The notes under the pieces: model-generated
The model's database searches: none
Told to the model about the DNA's origin: nothing
The model's input: only the letters and a program-made list of their open reading frames with translations
Shown here: piece by piece, positions 41,768-48,558 of the stretch
Numbering within the stretch: position 1 is the stretch's first letter
How the letters are laid out: the number at the start of each line of letters is the position of its first letter
Translations under genes and position numbers: made by a program
Source: Brevibacillus thermoruber 423
GTDB lineage: Bacteria; Bacillota; Bacilli; Brevibacillales; Brevibacillaceae
NCBI RefSeq assembly: GCF_000454065.1
Contig: NZ_KE695651.1
Location: forward strand, 18,942 to 82,941
Length of the DNA: 64,000 nucleotides
Direction: 5' to 3'

Positions 41768-42517
41768 ATGGCAGAAGAATGGTTTGAACGCAGCTTTCGT
41801 GAAGATTACGTGCTGGTGTACCAACACCGCGACGATGCTTCGGCGGACGAGGAGATCGCCAATTTGCTGAAGCGGCTGCCGATCAAGCGCACGGGCAGGG
41901 TGCTGGACCTCTGCTGCGGGAGCGGGCGTCACTCGCGGGCCTTGGCTCGCCGGGGATACGACGTGGTCGGGGTGGACTTGTCGTCCGTCCTGCTGCAGTT
42001 GGCGGAGGAACAGAACTCGTTTCCCAACCTGCGCTTTTACCGCTACGACATGCGCCACATCCCGTTTCGGGAAGAGTTTGACATCGTCGTCAACCTGTTT
42101 ACCAGCTTCGGCTACTTCGCTTCCGACGAGGAAAACGCACAGGTGGTCCAAAACATGGCCGCCGCATTGAAACCGGGCGGGGAAGTTGTCATCGATTACC
42201 TCAATCCGGCCTACGTCAAGGCCCATCTCGTGCCGCGCTCGACGAAAGAGGTCGCCGGCCTCTTCATCGAGGAGGAGCGCTGGATCGAAGACGGGTTTGT
42301 CAAGAAGCGGATCGTCGTCAACGATGCGGAGCAGCCCGAGCCCCGCGTCTATCTGGAGCAGGTGCGCCTGTTCTCCGTGGAGGAGATGACGGCCATGCTG
42401 CGCCGGGCCGGATTTGAGCGGATCGAAACCTACGGCGACTACGAATTCCGGCCGTACGAGGCGGAAACGTCGCCGCGCATGATTTTCTACGCCCGCAAGC
42501 GGCAGGCTGAGCGCTGA
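41768..42517 (+). CDS. Class I SAM-dependent methyltransferase
   Basis: A 249-residue protein with AAAGGAG before its ATG. Motif I is GRVLDLCCGSGRHSRALARR (SAM-binding glycine loop), followed by DVVGVDLSSVLLQLA, RFYRYDMRHIP and the motif IV region FDIVVNLFTSFGYF. AALKPGGEVVIDYLNP follows. This matches the class I Rossmann fold of small-molecule methyltransferases. The substrate cannot be told. A TATAAT with a TG extension at 41730-41735 is the likely promoter. Confidence 0.88.
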   Translation: MAEEWFERSFREDYVLVYQHRDDASADEEIANLLKRLPIKRTGRVLDLCCGSGRHSRALARRGYDVVGVDLSSVLLQLAEEQNSFPNLRFYRYDMRHIPFREEFDIVVNLFTSFGYFASDEENAQVVQNMAAALKPGGEVVIDYLNPAYVKAHLVPRSTKEVAGLFIEEERWIEDGFVKKRIVVNDAEQPEPRVYLEQVRLFSVEEMTAMLRRAGFERIETYGDYEFRPYEAETSPRMIFYARKRQAER

Positions 42518-42591
42518 TCAGCGTGACTAACCGGACGTGTCGGTGAATATGATGGTGGTAATTCCGTTCACCGAGCGAAGGGGGCGTGCTG

Positions 42592-42876
42592 ATGAGCAGA
42601 CTGACACTGGAACAGGTGAAAGTGTACATGAACAAAGTGCCCGGCTGGAGGCTGGTGGAAGACCGGATGGCGTTGGCCCGCACGTACCACTGTCCCGATT
42701 TTGCCGCCGCCGTCAGCTTCGTCAACCGCGTGGCGGAGCAGTTGGAACACGACAGCCAGCACGTCGAGATCCAGATCTCCGGCGGGGCGGTCACGTTTAC
42801 GCTGACGACCCGGGACGCGAGAGGACTGACGGGCAAGGATTTTGCCCTCGCCCAGACAATCAGCAAGGTAAGCTAG
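42592..42876 (+). CDS. Pterin-4a-carbinolamine dehydratase-like protein with altered active site
   Basis: A 94-residue protein from ATG 42592, with AAGGGGG 7 bases upstream. The fold is that of PCD/DCoH: PGWRLVEDRMALARTYHCPD, FVNRVAEQLEHDSQHVEI, VTFTLTT and GLTGKDFALAQTI. Active family members carry an HHP motif and a His in THxxGGLT. Here these read HDSQH and TRDARGLT, so two of the three catalytic histidines appear replaced. It may be an inactive or re-purposed member. A terminator follows. Confidence 0.8.
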   Translation: MSRLTLEQVKVYMNKVPGWRLVEDRMALARTYHCPDFAAAVSFVNRVAEQLEHDSQHVEIQISGGAVTFTLTTRDARGLTGKDFALAQTISKVS

Positions 42877-42887
42877 AACGGCCGATG

Positions 42888-42917
42888 CGCCGCCCCGTTC
42901 ATCCGGGCGGCGTTTTT
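42888..42917 (+). terminator. Rho-independent terminator
   Basis: CGCCGCCC (42888-42895) / GGGCGGCG (42905-42912), then TTTTT. Confidence 0.85.
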
Positions 42918-42977
42918 GTTTGGCGGCTGCGGTCTGGTAAGATGGAGTTGTGTACATAATGAAACGGAGGGATTCAC

Positions 42978-43298
42978 ATGGAGATTCACCGGCACGATCA
43001 GTTGATGGCGGTGATGGAAAAGGAATTTCGCGGACAGGCGGCGGAGATTCAGTTTACCCAGTGGGACAGTGACGGCGAAGACGAGGAAGTGACGCAGTTT
43101 CGCGGTGAGCTGATTGACGTGCGGCTGTCGGACAACGAGTTTGGGGAAAAGGATCTGCAGTTGTCGTTTGCCGTTGACGGCGACCAGGTCGTGGACATCC
43201 TGATGGAGATTCCTGCGGACGAAGAAGACCTGGCCGCTTTTGCCGACGGGCGCCTCTCCATTTTCGGCACGGAAGCGGAGATCGTTCTGAAACGATAA
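42978..43298 (+). CDS. Acidic protein of unknown function
   Basis: A 106-residue, strongly acidic soluble protein with CGGAGGG before its ATG. It opens MEIHRHDQLMAVMEKEFRGQ and continues with beta-rich segments (AEIQFTQWDSDG, FRGELIDVRLSDNEFGEKDL, LQLSFAVDGDQVVDILMEIP) and LSIFGTEAEIVLKR at the end. The alternating strand pattern suggests a small beta-barrel or sandwich. I do not recognise the family; it is monocistronic as far as can be seen. Confidence 0.75.
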   Translation: MEIHRHDQLMAVMEKEFRGQAAEIQFTQWDSDGEDEEVTQFRGELIDVRLSDNEFGEKDLQLSFAVDGDQVVDILMEIPADEEDLAAFADGRLSIFGTEAEIVLKR

Positions 43299-43393
43299 GC
43301 GGGCCGGCGGCTTGTTCACGCTGCGGAAACGGCCGGTTCGGCTGCAGCACGACAGGCGGCAGCAAATGGCGGCGGAAAACGATGTTCACTCGT

Positions 43394-43421
43394 TTGAAAC
43401 CTGTCCGCCTTGTGGTATGAT
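43394..43421 (+). promoter_or_regulatory. Putative sigma-A promoter for the thioesterase gene
   Basis: TTGAAA (43394-43399), 16-base spacer, TATGAT (43416-43421). Confidence 0.65.
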
Positions 43422-43460
43422 GGGAACGTCAACAAGTTGATTGGCAAAGGAGCAACAGCG

Positions 43461-43970
43461 ATGAAAGCTAAGACGACAAAGGAGTCCCGAACCATTCAGG
43501 CTTCACTGGTACTGCCGTCCGATACCAACTTTCACAATACCATGTTTGGCGGAAAGATGATGTCCTACATCGACGAAGTGGGGGCCATCGCCGCCATGCG
43601 CCACTGCCGCCGGCCGGTCGTCACCGCATCCATCGACTCCATCGACTTCCTGACCCCCGTCAAGATGGGCCAATCCATCTGCCTGGAGGCGATCGTCTCC
43701 TCGACGGGAACCACGTCGATGGAAGTGTTCGTGAAAATCATATCCGAGAACTTGCTGACCGGGGAGCGTGCTCTGACCGCCACCTCGTTTTTGACCTTCG
43801 TCGCTCTCGACGAAGACGGCAAGCCGACACCGGTTCCGCCGGTCATTCCGGAAACGGAAGAGGAAAAATACCTCTTTGAGACCGCCGAAGAGCGGAAGCA
43901 GATGCGCAAGGAACGAAAGCGCAGCACGGAAGCTTTCATCGGCCAGTTGAACATCAAGAAAAGCATTTGA
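43461..43970 (+). CDS. ykhA: Acyl-CoA thioesterase, hotdog fold (YkhA-like)
   Basis: A 169-residue protein from ATG 43461, with AAAGGAG 9 bases upstream. The BFIT/BACH-type hotdog domain starts LPSDTNFHNTMFGGKMMSYI, followed by DEVGAIAAMRH (catalytic Asp region of this class) and the strands ASIDSIDFLTPVKMGQSICL. The C-terminal 30 residues are a charged helix (EERKQMRKERKRS). It hydrolyses acyl-CoA to free acid and CoA in the cytosol; chain-length preference unknown. It is a single gene with its own promoter and terminator. Confidence 0.9.
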   Translation: MKAKTTKESRTIQASLVLPSDTNFHNTMFGGKMMSYIDEVGAIAAMRHCRRPVVTASIDSIDFLTPVKMGQSICLEAIVSSTGTTSMEVFVKIISENLLTGERALTATSFLTFVALDEDGKPTPVPPVIPETEEEKYLFETAEERKQMRKERKRSTEAFIGQLNIKKSI

Positions 43971-43990
43971 CCTGCATCGTCAAATCGTCT

Positions 43991-44026
43991 AAACCCTGCG
44001 GATGGTCACGATCCGGCGGGGTTTTT
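43991..44026 (+). terminator. Terminator after ykhA
   Basis: AAACCCTGCGGAT and ATCCGGCGGGGTT (imperfect stem) around 44001-44010, followed by TTTTT. Confidence 0.7.
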
Positions 44027-44100
44027 GTTTGTGCGGTATGCCGATGGGGCCGAACGGTCACAATAATCGCGAACGAACGGTCGTGAATCGAGGGATGGGC

Positions 44101-44724
44101 ATGGAACACGTGGAATGCGACGTCTCCCCGATGAAGGAACAAATCAAGCGGGATTTGCAGGAGATCGTCGAGAATTTGCAGCAGAGCATTTCCGTATTGG
44201 CAGACGAGAACAACTGCCTGCTGGGAAAGCTGGAAGAGGTCAAGGAGTGGTTTACCCGGATCGAGGCGAAAGCCGCCTCGTTTTATTTGCAGTGCTACCT
44301 GGGGCCTTACACCGATACCTACATGGACCTGACCATCGCCATCCGGCACCTGTCGGAGAGGCGCCACGGCGCGCTGATCGTGGTTCAGCGGAACGATCCG
44401 CTTGACCGCTTGATTCAGGCGGGCGTTCCCATCGGCGCGTCGCTCAGCCATTCGCTGCTGGAGTCCCTGTTTTATCCGGGAAGCCCCCTGCACGACGGGG
44501 CCGTTCTCGTCCGCGCCAACCGGATCGTGTCGGCGGGCAACGTCCTGCCTTTGTCCAGAGTGGACGCAGGCGGACGCAAGCTGGGCACCCGTCACCGGGC
44601 GGCGATTGGACTGACGGAGCAAAGCGACGCGCTCGTCCTGGTCGTGTCGGAGGAGACGGGGAAGACCTCGTTTGCCTTCAAGGGGAAACTGTATCCGATC
44701 ATGACCGGCGCGCCGGTGCCATGA
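44101..44724 (+). CDS. cdaS: Sporulation-type diadenylate cyclase
   Basis: ATG 44101, preceded by GAGGG, gives 207 residues, the same length as B. subtilis CdaS. Residues 1-60 are two autoinhibitory-type helices (KEQIKRDLQEIVENLQQSI, then KLEEVKEWFTRIEAKAASFY). The DAC (DisA_N) domain follows with the catalytic DGA at 132-134 (PLHDGAVLV) and RHR at 164-166 (GTRHRAAIG). It makes c-di-AMP from two ATP and, by analogy, acts in the forespore during sporulation or germination. It is a single gene, convergent with the DCC gene with only 6 bases between and no clear terminator. Confidence 0.92.
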   Translation: MEHVECDVSPMKEQIKRDLQEIVENLQQSISVLADENNCLLGKLEEVKEWFTRIEAKAASFYLQCYLGPYTDTYMDLTIAIRHLSERRHGALIVVQRNDPLDRLIQAGVPIGASLSHSLLESLFYPGSPLHDGAVLVRANRIVSAGNVLPLSRVDAGGRKLGTRHRAAIGLTEQSDALVLVVSEETGKTSFAFKGKLYPIMTGAPVP

Positions 44725-44730
44725 CCTCCC

Positions 44731-45147
44731 TCACTCCACAAAACGCTGACGGATCTCCGGCGTGGGGAGCAGGCACTGTTCCTGCCGCCCGAACCAGCGG
44801 TAGCGGTTGCGGGCAATCCAGTTGTACACGCAGTCGCGGACAGGACGGGGAATCACAAGTCCCAGCGACGAGAGCAGGGGCCACCACCCGTTCAGCTTGC
44901 GGCCGACGCGAAGCATCGCGTCCGAGCGGGTGTACAGGCTGTCCCCCTCGATCAGCACGACGGTGCGCAGTTCGTCTGCGGGAAAGCCGTGCCGGGCGAG
45001 GAGACGGCGGCCTGTCTCCGACTGGAGCGAAGCGAAGCGGATCCGCCCGGAGGGGTCGCGCGGGATGATAAACCGGACGGCGCCGTGGCACAGGTTGCAC
45101 ACGCCGTCAAACAGCAGAATGGCTTCGGAGCGGGGCGGCTTGTTCAT
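44731..45147 (-). CDS. DCC family thiol-disulfide oxidoreductase-like protein (YuxK)
   Basis: A 138-residue protein from ATG 45147, with AGGAGG 8 bases upstream. It opens with ILLFDGVCNLCHGAVRFIIP, the D-x-x-C-x-x-C signature of the DCC (DUF393) family, followed by RIRFASLQSETGRRLL, SDAMLRVGRKL and CVYNWIARNRYRWFGRQEQC. A redox role is inferred from the CxxC. Notably a second DCC domain occurs in this window, fused to an HTTM membrane domain (55428-56825). Confidence 0.88.
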   Translation of the reverse strand: MNKPPRSEAILLFDGVCNLCHGAVRFIIPRDPSGRIRFASLQSETGRRLLARHGFPADELRTVVLIEGDSLYTRSDAMLRVGRKLNGWWPLLSSLGLVIPRPVRDCVYNWIARNRYRWFGRQEQCLLPTPEIRQRFVE

Positions 45148-45178
45148 CAAAAGCGCCTCCTGTCACAAAAGTCGGTGC

Positions 45179-45256
45179 GGAGAGGATGCTGCGGGAACGT
45201 GTCAGGCTTGCCGCAGACGGCATACCCCCGGTCGTATCCGCCGCATGATCCTCTCC
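45179..45256. other. Possible structured RNA element between hutH and the DCC gene
   Basis: Outer stem GGAGAGGAT (45179-45187) / ATCCTCTCC (45248-45256), extended after a 2x2 internal loop by TGCGG / CCGCA, and enclosing two smaller hairpins: GCCG-CAGA-CGGC and ATAC...GTAT. The result looks like a three-way junction. It could be an RNA in the hutH-DCC intergenic region on the minus strand or its complement. I cannot match it to a known class. Confidence 0.4.
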
Positions 45257-45327
45257 CTTTCAGCATAACAGATCGGCGGCCGCTTCTCCATTACGCGGAT
45301 GCGATGGAGGTGTGGCTTCGGGGAACG

Positions 45328-46833
45328 TCACCAGACCAGCACGCCGCTTCGGATGAGTTCTTCCGCTTTGGCCATGTCGGTGTGCATCTCCCGGTCTTCG
45401 GTCAGGCGCGGAATCGCGCGACGGATGTGCTCATAGGCCCGCTGCGTGCCGTCACCCAACCGGCCGCTGCCAAACTCGATCGCCTGGGCGGCCGCCAGGT
45501 ATTCGATGGCCAGCACCCTGGCCGTATTGGCGACAACGGCGCGCAGCTTGCGGGCCGCCGTCGTGCCCATGCTGACGTGATCCTCCTGATTGGCGGAGGA
45601 GGGAATCGAGTCGACCGAAGCGGGGTGGCACAACACCTTGTTCTCCGAGACGATGGAAGCGGCCGTGTATTGGGTGATCATGAAGCCGGAGTGCAGCCCG
45701 CCGTGTTCCGTCAAAAAACCGGGCAGGCCGCTGAGCTGCGGATTGACCAGACGCTCCGTTCGCCGTTCGGAAATGTTGGCCAACTCGGCCATCGCGATGG
45801 CGAGAAAATCGGCCGCCAGCGCCATGGGCTGACCGTGGAAGTTGCCGCCCGAGATCACCTCCCCTGTGTCGGGGAAGAGGATGGGATTGTCGGTTGCGCT
45901 GTTGCATTCCCGTGTGACGGCCGCCCAGACGTATTCCAGCGCGTCGCGCGTCGCCCCGTGGACCTGGGGAATGCAGCGCAGGCTGTACGGGTCCTGGACG
46001 CGCAGTTCTCCCGGGGCGGTCGTCCGTTCGCTGCCGTGCAGGTGGGCGAGCAGACGGCGCGCCGACTCCTGCTGCCCCGGATGCGGGCGGGTGAGATGGA
46101 GCTGCGGATCAAACGCTTTCGGGATGCCGCGCAGCGCCTCCACGGTCATCGCGGCGATCACCTCGGCGCTCTCCATCAGGATGCGGGCGTCATGCAGGGC
46201 GATGGCGAGCAGGGCGGTCATCGCCTGCGTGCCGTTGATCAGTGCCAATCCTTCTTTGGCCTCCAGGCGGATCGGCGCCAGGCCTGCGGCGTGCAGCGCC
46301 TCCGCGCCGGACAGGCGCTTGCCCCGAAATTCGGCTTCTCCCTTGCCCAGCATCACCAGCACCATGTGGGCGAGCGGGGCGAGGTCTCCGCTGGCGCCGA
46401 GCGACCCCTGCTGGGGGATGACGGGATGGACGCCGCGATTGCACATCTCGATCAACAACTGCAGCGTTTCTTCCCTGATGCCGGAATACCCTTTGGCGAG
46501 CGCGTTGATTCGCAGGGCCATGATCGCCCGGACCACTTCCGTCGGATACGGCTCCCCCATGCCGCAGGCGTGACTGACGATCAGGTTTTCCTGCAGGCGG
46601 CGGATGTCCCCGGCGGGAATGACGACATCGGAAAATTTGCCAAAGCCGGTGGTAATGCCGTACACCACGCGCCGTTCCCGCACCATGCGGTCCACCAGGG
46701 CGCGGGAGCGGCGGACCTGTTCCGCCGCTTCGGGCGTGAGCCGGATTACTGCCCCGCAGCGGGCAATCGCTGTCACCTGGTCGATCGACAAATGGTCGCC
46801 GTCCAGGAAAATTACGGTCGGTTGTTCGCTCAT
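45328..46833 (-). CDS. hutH: Histidine ammonia-lyase
   Basis: A 501-residue lyase with GGAGG before its ATG. The Ala-Ser-Gly tripeptide that self-cyclises to the MIO cofactor is at about 147-149 (QQGSLGASGDLAPLAHM). Other family blocks: VYGITTGFGKFSDV, LIVSHACGMGEPYP, NGTQAMTALL and SVDSIPSSANQEDHVSMG. It converts L-histidine to urocanate and ammonia, the first step of histidine use. No hutU, hutI, hutG or hutP gene lies next to it here, unlike the B. subtilis hut operon. A terminator hairpin sits in its leader, hinting at attenuation. Confidence 0.95.
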   Translation of the reverse strand: MSEQPTVIFLDGDHLSIDQVTAIARCGAVIRLTPEAAEQVRRSRALVDRMVRERRVVYGITTGFGKFSDVVIPAGDIRRLQENLIVSHACGMGEPYPTEVVRAIMALRINALAKGYSGIREETLQLLIEMCNRGVHPVIPQQGSLGASGDLAPLAHMVLVMLGKGEAEFRGKRLSGAEALHAAGLAPIRLEAKEGLALINGTQAMTALLAIALHDARILMESAEVIAAMTVEALRGIPKAFDPQLHLTRPHPGQQESARRLLAHLHGSERTTAPGELRVQDPYSLRCIPQVHGATRDALEYVWAAVTRECNSATDNPILFPDTGEVISGGNFHGQPMALAADFLAIAMAELANISERRTERLVNPQLSGLPGFLTEHGGLHSGFMITQYTAASIVSENKVLCHPASVDSIPSSANQEDHVSMGTTAARKLRAVVANTARVLAIEYLAAAQAIEFGSGRLGDGTQRAYEHIRRAIPRLTEDREMHTDMAKAEELIRSGVLVW

Positions 46834-47213
46834 GAGCGGCCTCCTTCACCATAAGTGTGTCGTGCGCATGGATTTTCCTCCGTTAGCAAAGCAGAGAACG
46901 AAAAAGGAAGAGGGGATAGGACGTTTGATCCTATCCCCTCTTCCCGGGTACCTATGCGATTGGCAAAACGTGCGAGACGCCCGCCCGGCATGCGTTTCCC
47001 CACTTTCTGTCCTTTTGAATTATCAGATGATTTCGTCTTTTTTCATTGTACCTGATGGAGGGAAGCAGTCAAGGGGAATCCCGACACGGCGTTCGCACGA
47101 CCAAGGCAAAATCGGGCTCAGCTTTATCGGCGGGAGTGGGCAGGTGTCGTTTCTCGGAAAGGGTGAATGTCATACCATGTACTGTGCGATTTTACCAGAA
47201 AGGACGTGTGACT
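46834..47213. other. Leader region of hutH and upstream region of the PSPN-repeat gene
   Basis: No gene is supported in these 380 bases. They hold the perfect hairpin at 46901-46944 in the hutH leader and, presumably, divergent promoters near 47000-47100. No known riboswitch class was recognised. Confidence 0.45.
46901..46944 (-). terminator. Strong terminator hairpin in the hutH leader
   Basis: Perfect 16-bp stem GGAAGAGGGGATAGGA (46906-46921) / TCCTATCCCCTCTTCC (46929-46944), 7-base loop. On the minus strand it is followed by TTTTT (46905-46901), 68 bases before the hutH start. No other minus-strand gene lies upstream, so it seems to act within the hutH leader as an attenuator. Confidence 0.75.
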
Positions 47214-47951
47214 GTGGAAAAACGCCGCAAGATCCCGCCAATGCCTCCGGCGCTGCCAAGGCCCAGGCGCAAGCCGAAGGAGAAGCCGCTGCCTCATTTG
47301 CCGTCGCCGAACGTGCCGTCTCCGAACCTGCCATGGCCGAACCTGCCATCCCCGAACCTTCCGTCCCCGAACTGGCCGTCGCCGAACGTACCGTCGCCCA
47401 ACCTGCCATCTCCGAACCGGCCGTCGCCGAACGTACCGTCTCCCAACTTGCCGTCTCCGAACCGGCCGTCACCCAATCTGCCGTCGCCCAACATACCGAG
47501 GAGACCGCCGAACGTCCGGCCCAACATCCCGATACCGCCGAACGTCAGCCCCAACATTCCGATGCCGCCGAACGTCCGGCCCAACATCCCGATACCGCCG
47601 AACGTCAGCCCCAATATCCCGATACCGCCCAGTTCCGAACGGCGCAGACATGGTAGAAGGGAGGACATCGACTACGATCTGGATAAATACCATTACCACC
47701 TGGAGCGGATGCACCACTACAAGCAAAAATGCGAGCAGTACCGCCATCACCGCCGGAAATACGGCAGGGACCACGAACTGTACTCCCACCACAAACAGAG
47801 AATGCGTCACTACTACGACCGCTGCACGGATGCGGCTCGTCGTCCTGCCGATCCAGCTCCAGTTGTGGCTGCGGCTGCGGCGGCCGGTGCTCTTCCTGCT
47901 CCTAACATGATACGCAGCAACGCCGTTCCCAGTGAGCGGCGCTTTTTTTAG
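47214..47951 (+). CDS. PSPN-repeat, His/Tyr-rich protein (spore-coat-like composition)
   Basis: About 245 residues from GTG 47214, with AGAAAGGA 9 bases upstream. A basic Pro-rich start (MEKRRKIPPMPPALPRPRRK) leads into 13 pentapeptides of the form xPSPN (47298-47492), then four decapeptides PPNVRPNIPI / PPNVSPNIPM (47505-47624). A charged segment EDIDYDLDKYHYHLERMHHY follows, continuing KQKCEQYRHHRRKYG, and then an Ala-rich tail. The stop lies inside the T-tract of a terminator. No signal peptide. Composition (basic, Tyr/His-rich, tandem repeats) recalls Bacillales spore coat proteins, but this is inference. The repeats keep other frames open on both strands; the plus-strand frame is favoured by its ribosome binding site and His/Tyr region. 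Confidence 0.6.
   Translation: MEKRRKIPPMPPALPRPRRKPKEKPLPHLPSPNVPSPNLPWPNLPSPNLPSPNWPSPNVPSPNLPSPNRPSPNVPSPNLPSPNRPSPNLPSPNIPRRPPNVRPNIPIPPNVSPNIPMPPNVRPNIPIPPNVSPNIPIPPSSERRRHGRREDIDYDLDKYHYHLERMHHYKQKCEQYRHHRRKYGRDHELYSHHKQRMRHYYDRCTDAARRPADPAPVVAAAAAAGALPAPNMIRSNAVPSERRFF
47298..47624 (+). repeat. Tandem repeats: 13 x 15 bp then 4 x 30 bp
   Basis: 15-bp units encoding LPSPN, VPSPN, RPSPN or WPSPN (47298-47492) and 30-bp units encoding PPNVRPNIPI/PPNVSPNIPI (47505-47624). The latter form a 60-bp super-repeat: 47521-47580 and 47581-47640 are nearly identical over most of their length. Likely to vary in length between strains. Confidence 0.9.
47921..47949 (+). terminator. Terminator overlapping the end of the repeat gene
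   Basis: CGCCG (47921-47925) / CGGCG (47937-47941), then CTTTTTTT. The gene's TAG stop follows directly in the T-tract. Confidence 0.6.
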
Positions 47952-48029
47952 TGACGCGCTCCTGCATGAAGCGGTTCGTTTGGGGAAACCTAACCTATCG
48001 ACAAACGGATCATCTGGAGGAGACTGGCA

Positions 48030-48374
48030 ATGGAGCACTACTTGGCAGAGCAGTATCGGGAAGGGCTGCAGGCGTTTGGTCGGCTGATGCCCGACGCGCT
48101 GAACGCCTACACCCGGTTTACCAGCGAGTGTTTTACGCCCGGCGAGCTGTCGTCCAAGGAGAAGCACCTGATGGCGCTCGGCATTTCGCTGTTCGCGGGC
48201 AATGAGCACTGCATCGTCTATCACCTGGAAGCGGCGCTGGCGGAAGGCGCGAGCGAACGGGAAATCACGGAGACGGTAGCGGTGGCAGGGGCGTTCGGAG
48301 GTGGGACGACGCTGTCCCACGGCGTCATTCTGATCAATGAGGTCATGGAGGAAAAAAAGCTGGACGTGCAGTAG
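48030..48374 (+). CDS. AhpD-like / carboxymuconolactone decarboxylase family protein
   Basis: A 114-residue protein with TGGAGGAG before its ATG. The CMD fold is shown by LSSKEKHLMALGISLFAGNE, CIVYHLEAALAEGASEREIT and VAVAGAFGGGTTLSHG. The usual redox motif CxxC-x3-H is reduced here to a single Cys (EHCIVYH), so it keeps one Cys and the His. Small proteins of this type act as peroxidase/thiol-redox helpers or have no known role. Monocistronic with a strong terminator. Confidence 0.85.
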   Translation: MEHYLAEQYREGLQAFGRLMPDALNAYTRFTSECFTPGELSSKEKHLMALGISLFAGNEHCIVYHLEAALAEGASEREITETVAVAGAFGGGTTLSHGVILINEVMEEKKLDVQ

Positions 48375-48396
48375 CGCGTCGAATCAGTGGTCACTG

Positions 48397-48431
48397 CGGA
48401 GCAGACCCATGGGGGGTCTGCTCCGTTTTTT
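48397..48431 (+). terminator. Rho-independent terminator
   Basis: Perfect 12-bp stem CGGAGCAGACCC (48397-48408) / GGGTCTGCTCCG (48414-48425), then TTTTTT. Confidence 0.92.
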
Positions 48432-48558
48432 GGCTGTCGAAGCCGCTTTCGAACCGTCCGCTTGGCTCACTTCCCAGGTATAGCCGATCGATTGGCACGT
48501 ACAATGTACTAATCGTTGCACAACCTGTGGCGGTGTCGTGCCGAGAGGAGGAATGGCA

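Noticed and set aside
46945..47100. hutH leader considered as a known riboswitch (c-di-GMP, TPP, glycine, SAM and others)
   Set aside because: None of the conserved cores I checked is present; only the terminator hairpin can be supported.
46604..47656. Alternative plus-strand frame through the PSPN repeats (AERTVSEPAV-like repeats) and the minus-strand Gly-rich frame 47294-47668
   Set aside because: All frames stay open because repeat lengths are multiples of three. These two lack a good ribosome binding site, and the His/Tyr-rich continuation favours the 47214 frame.
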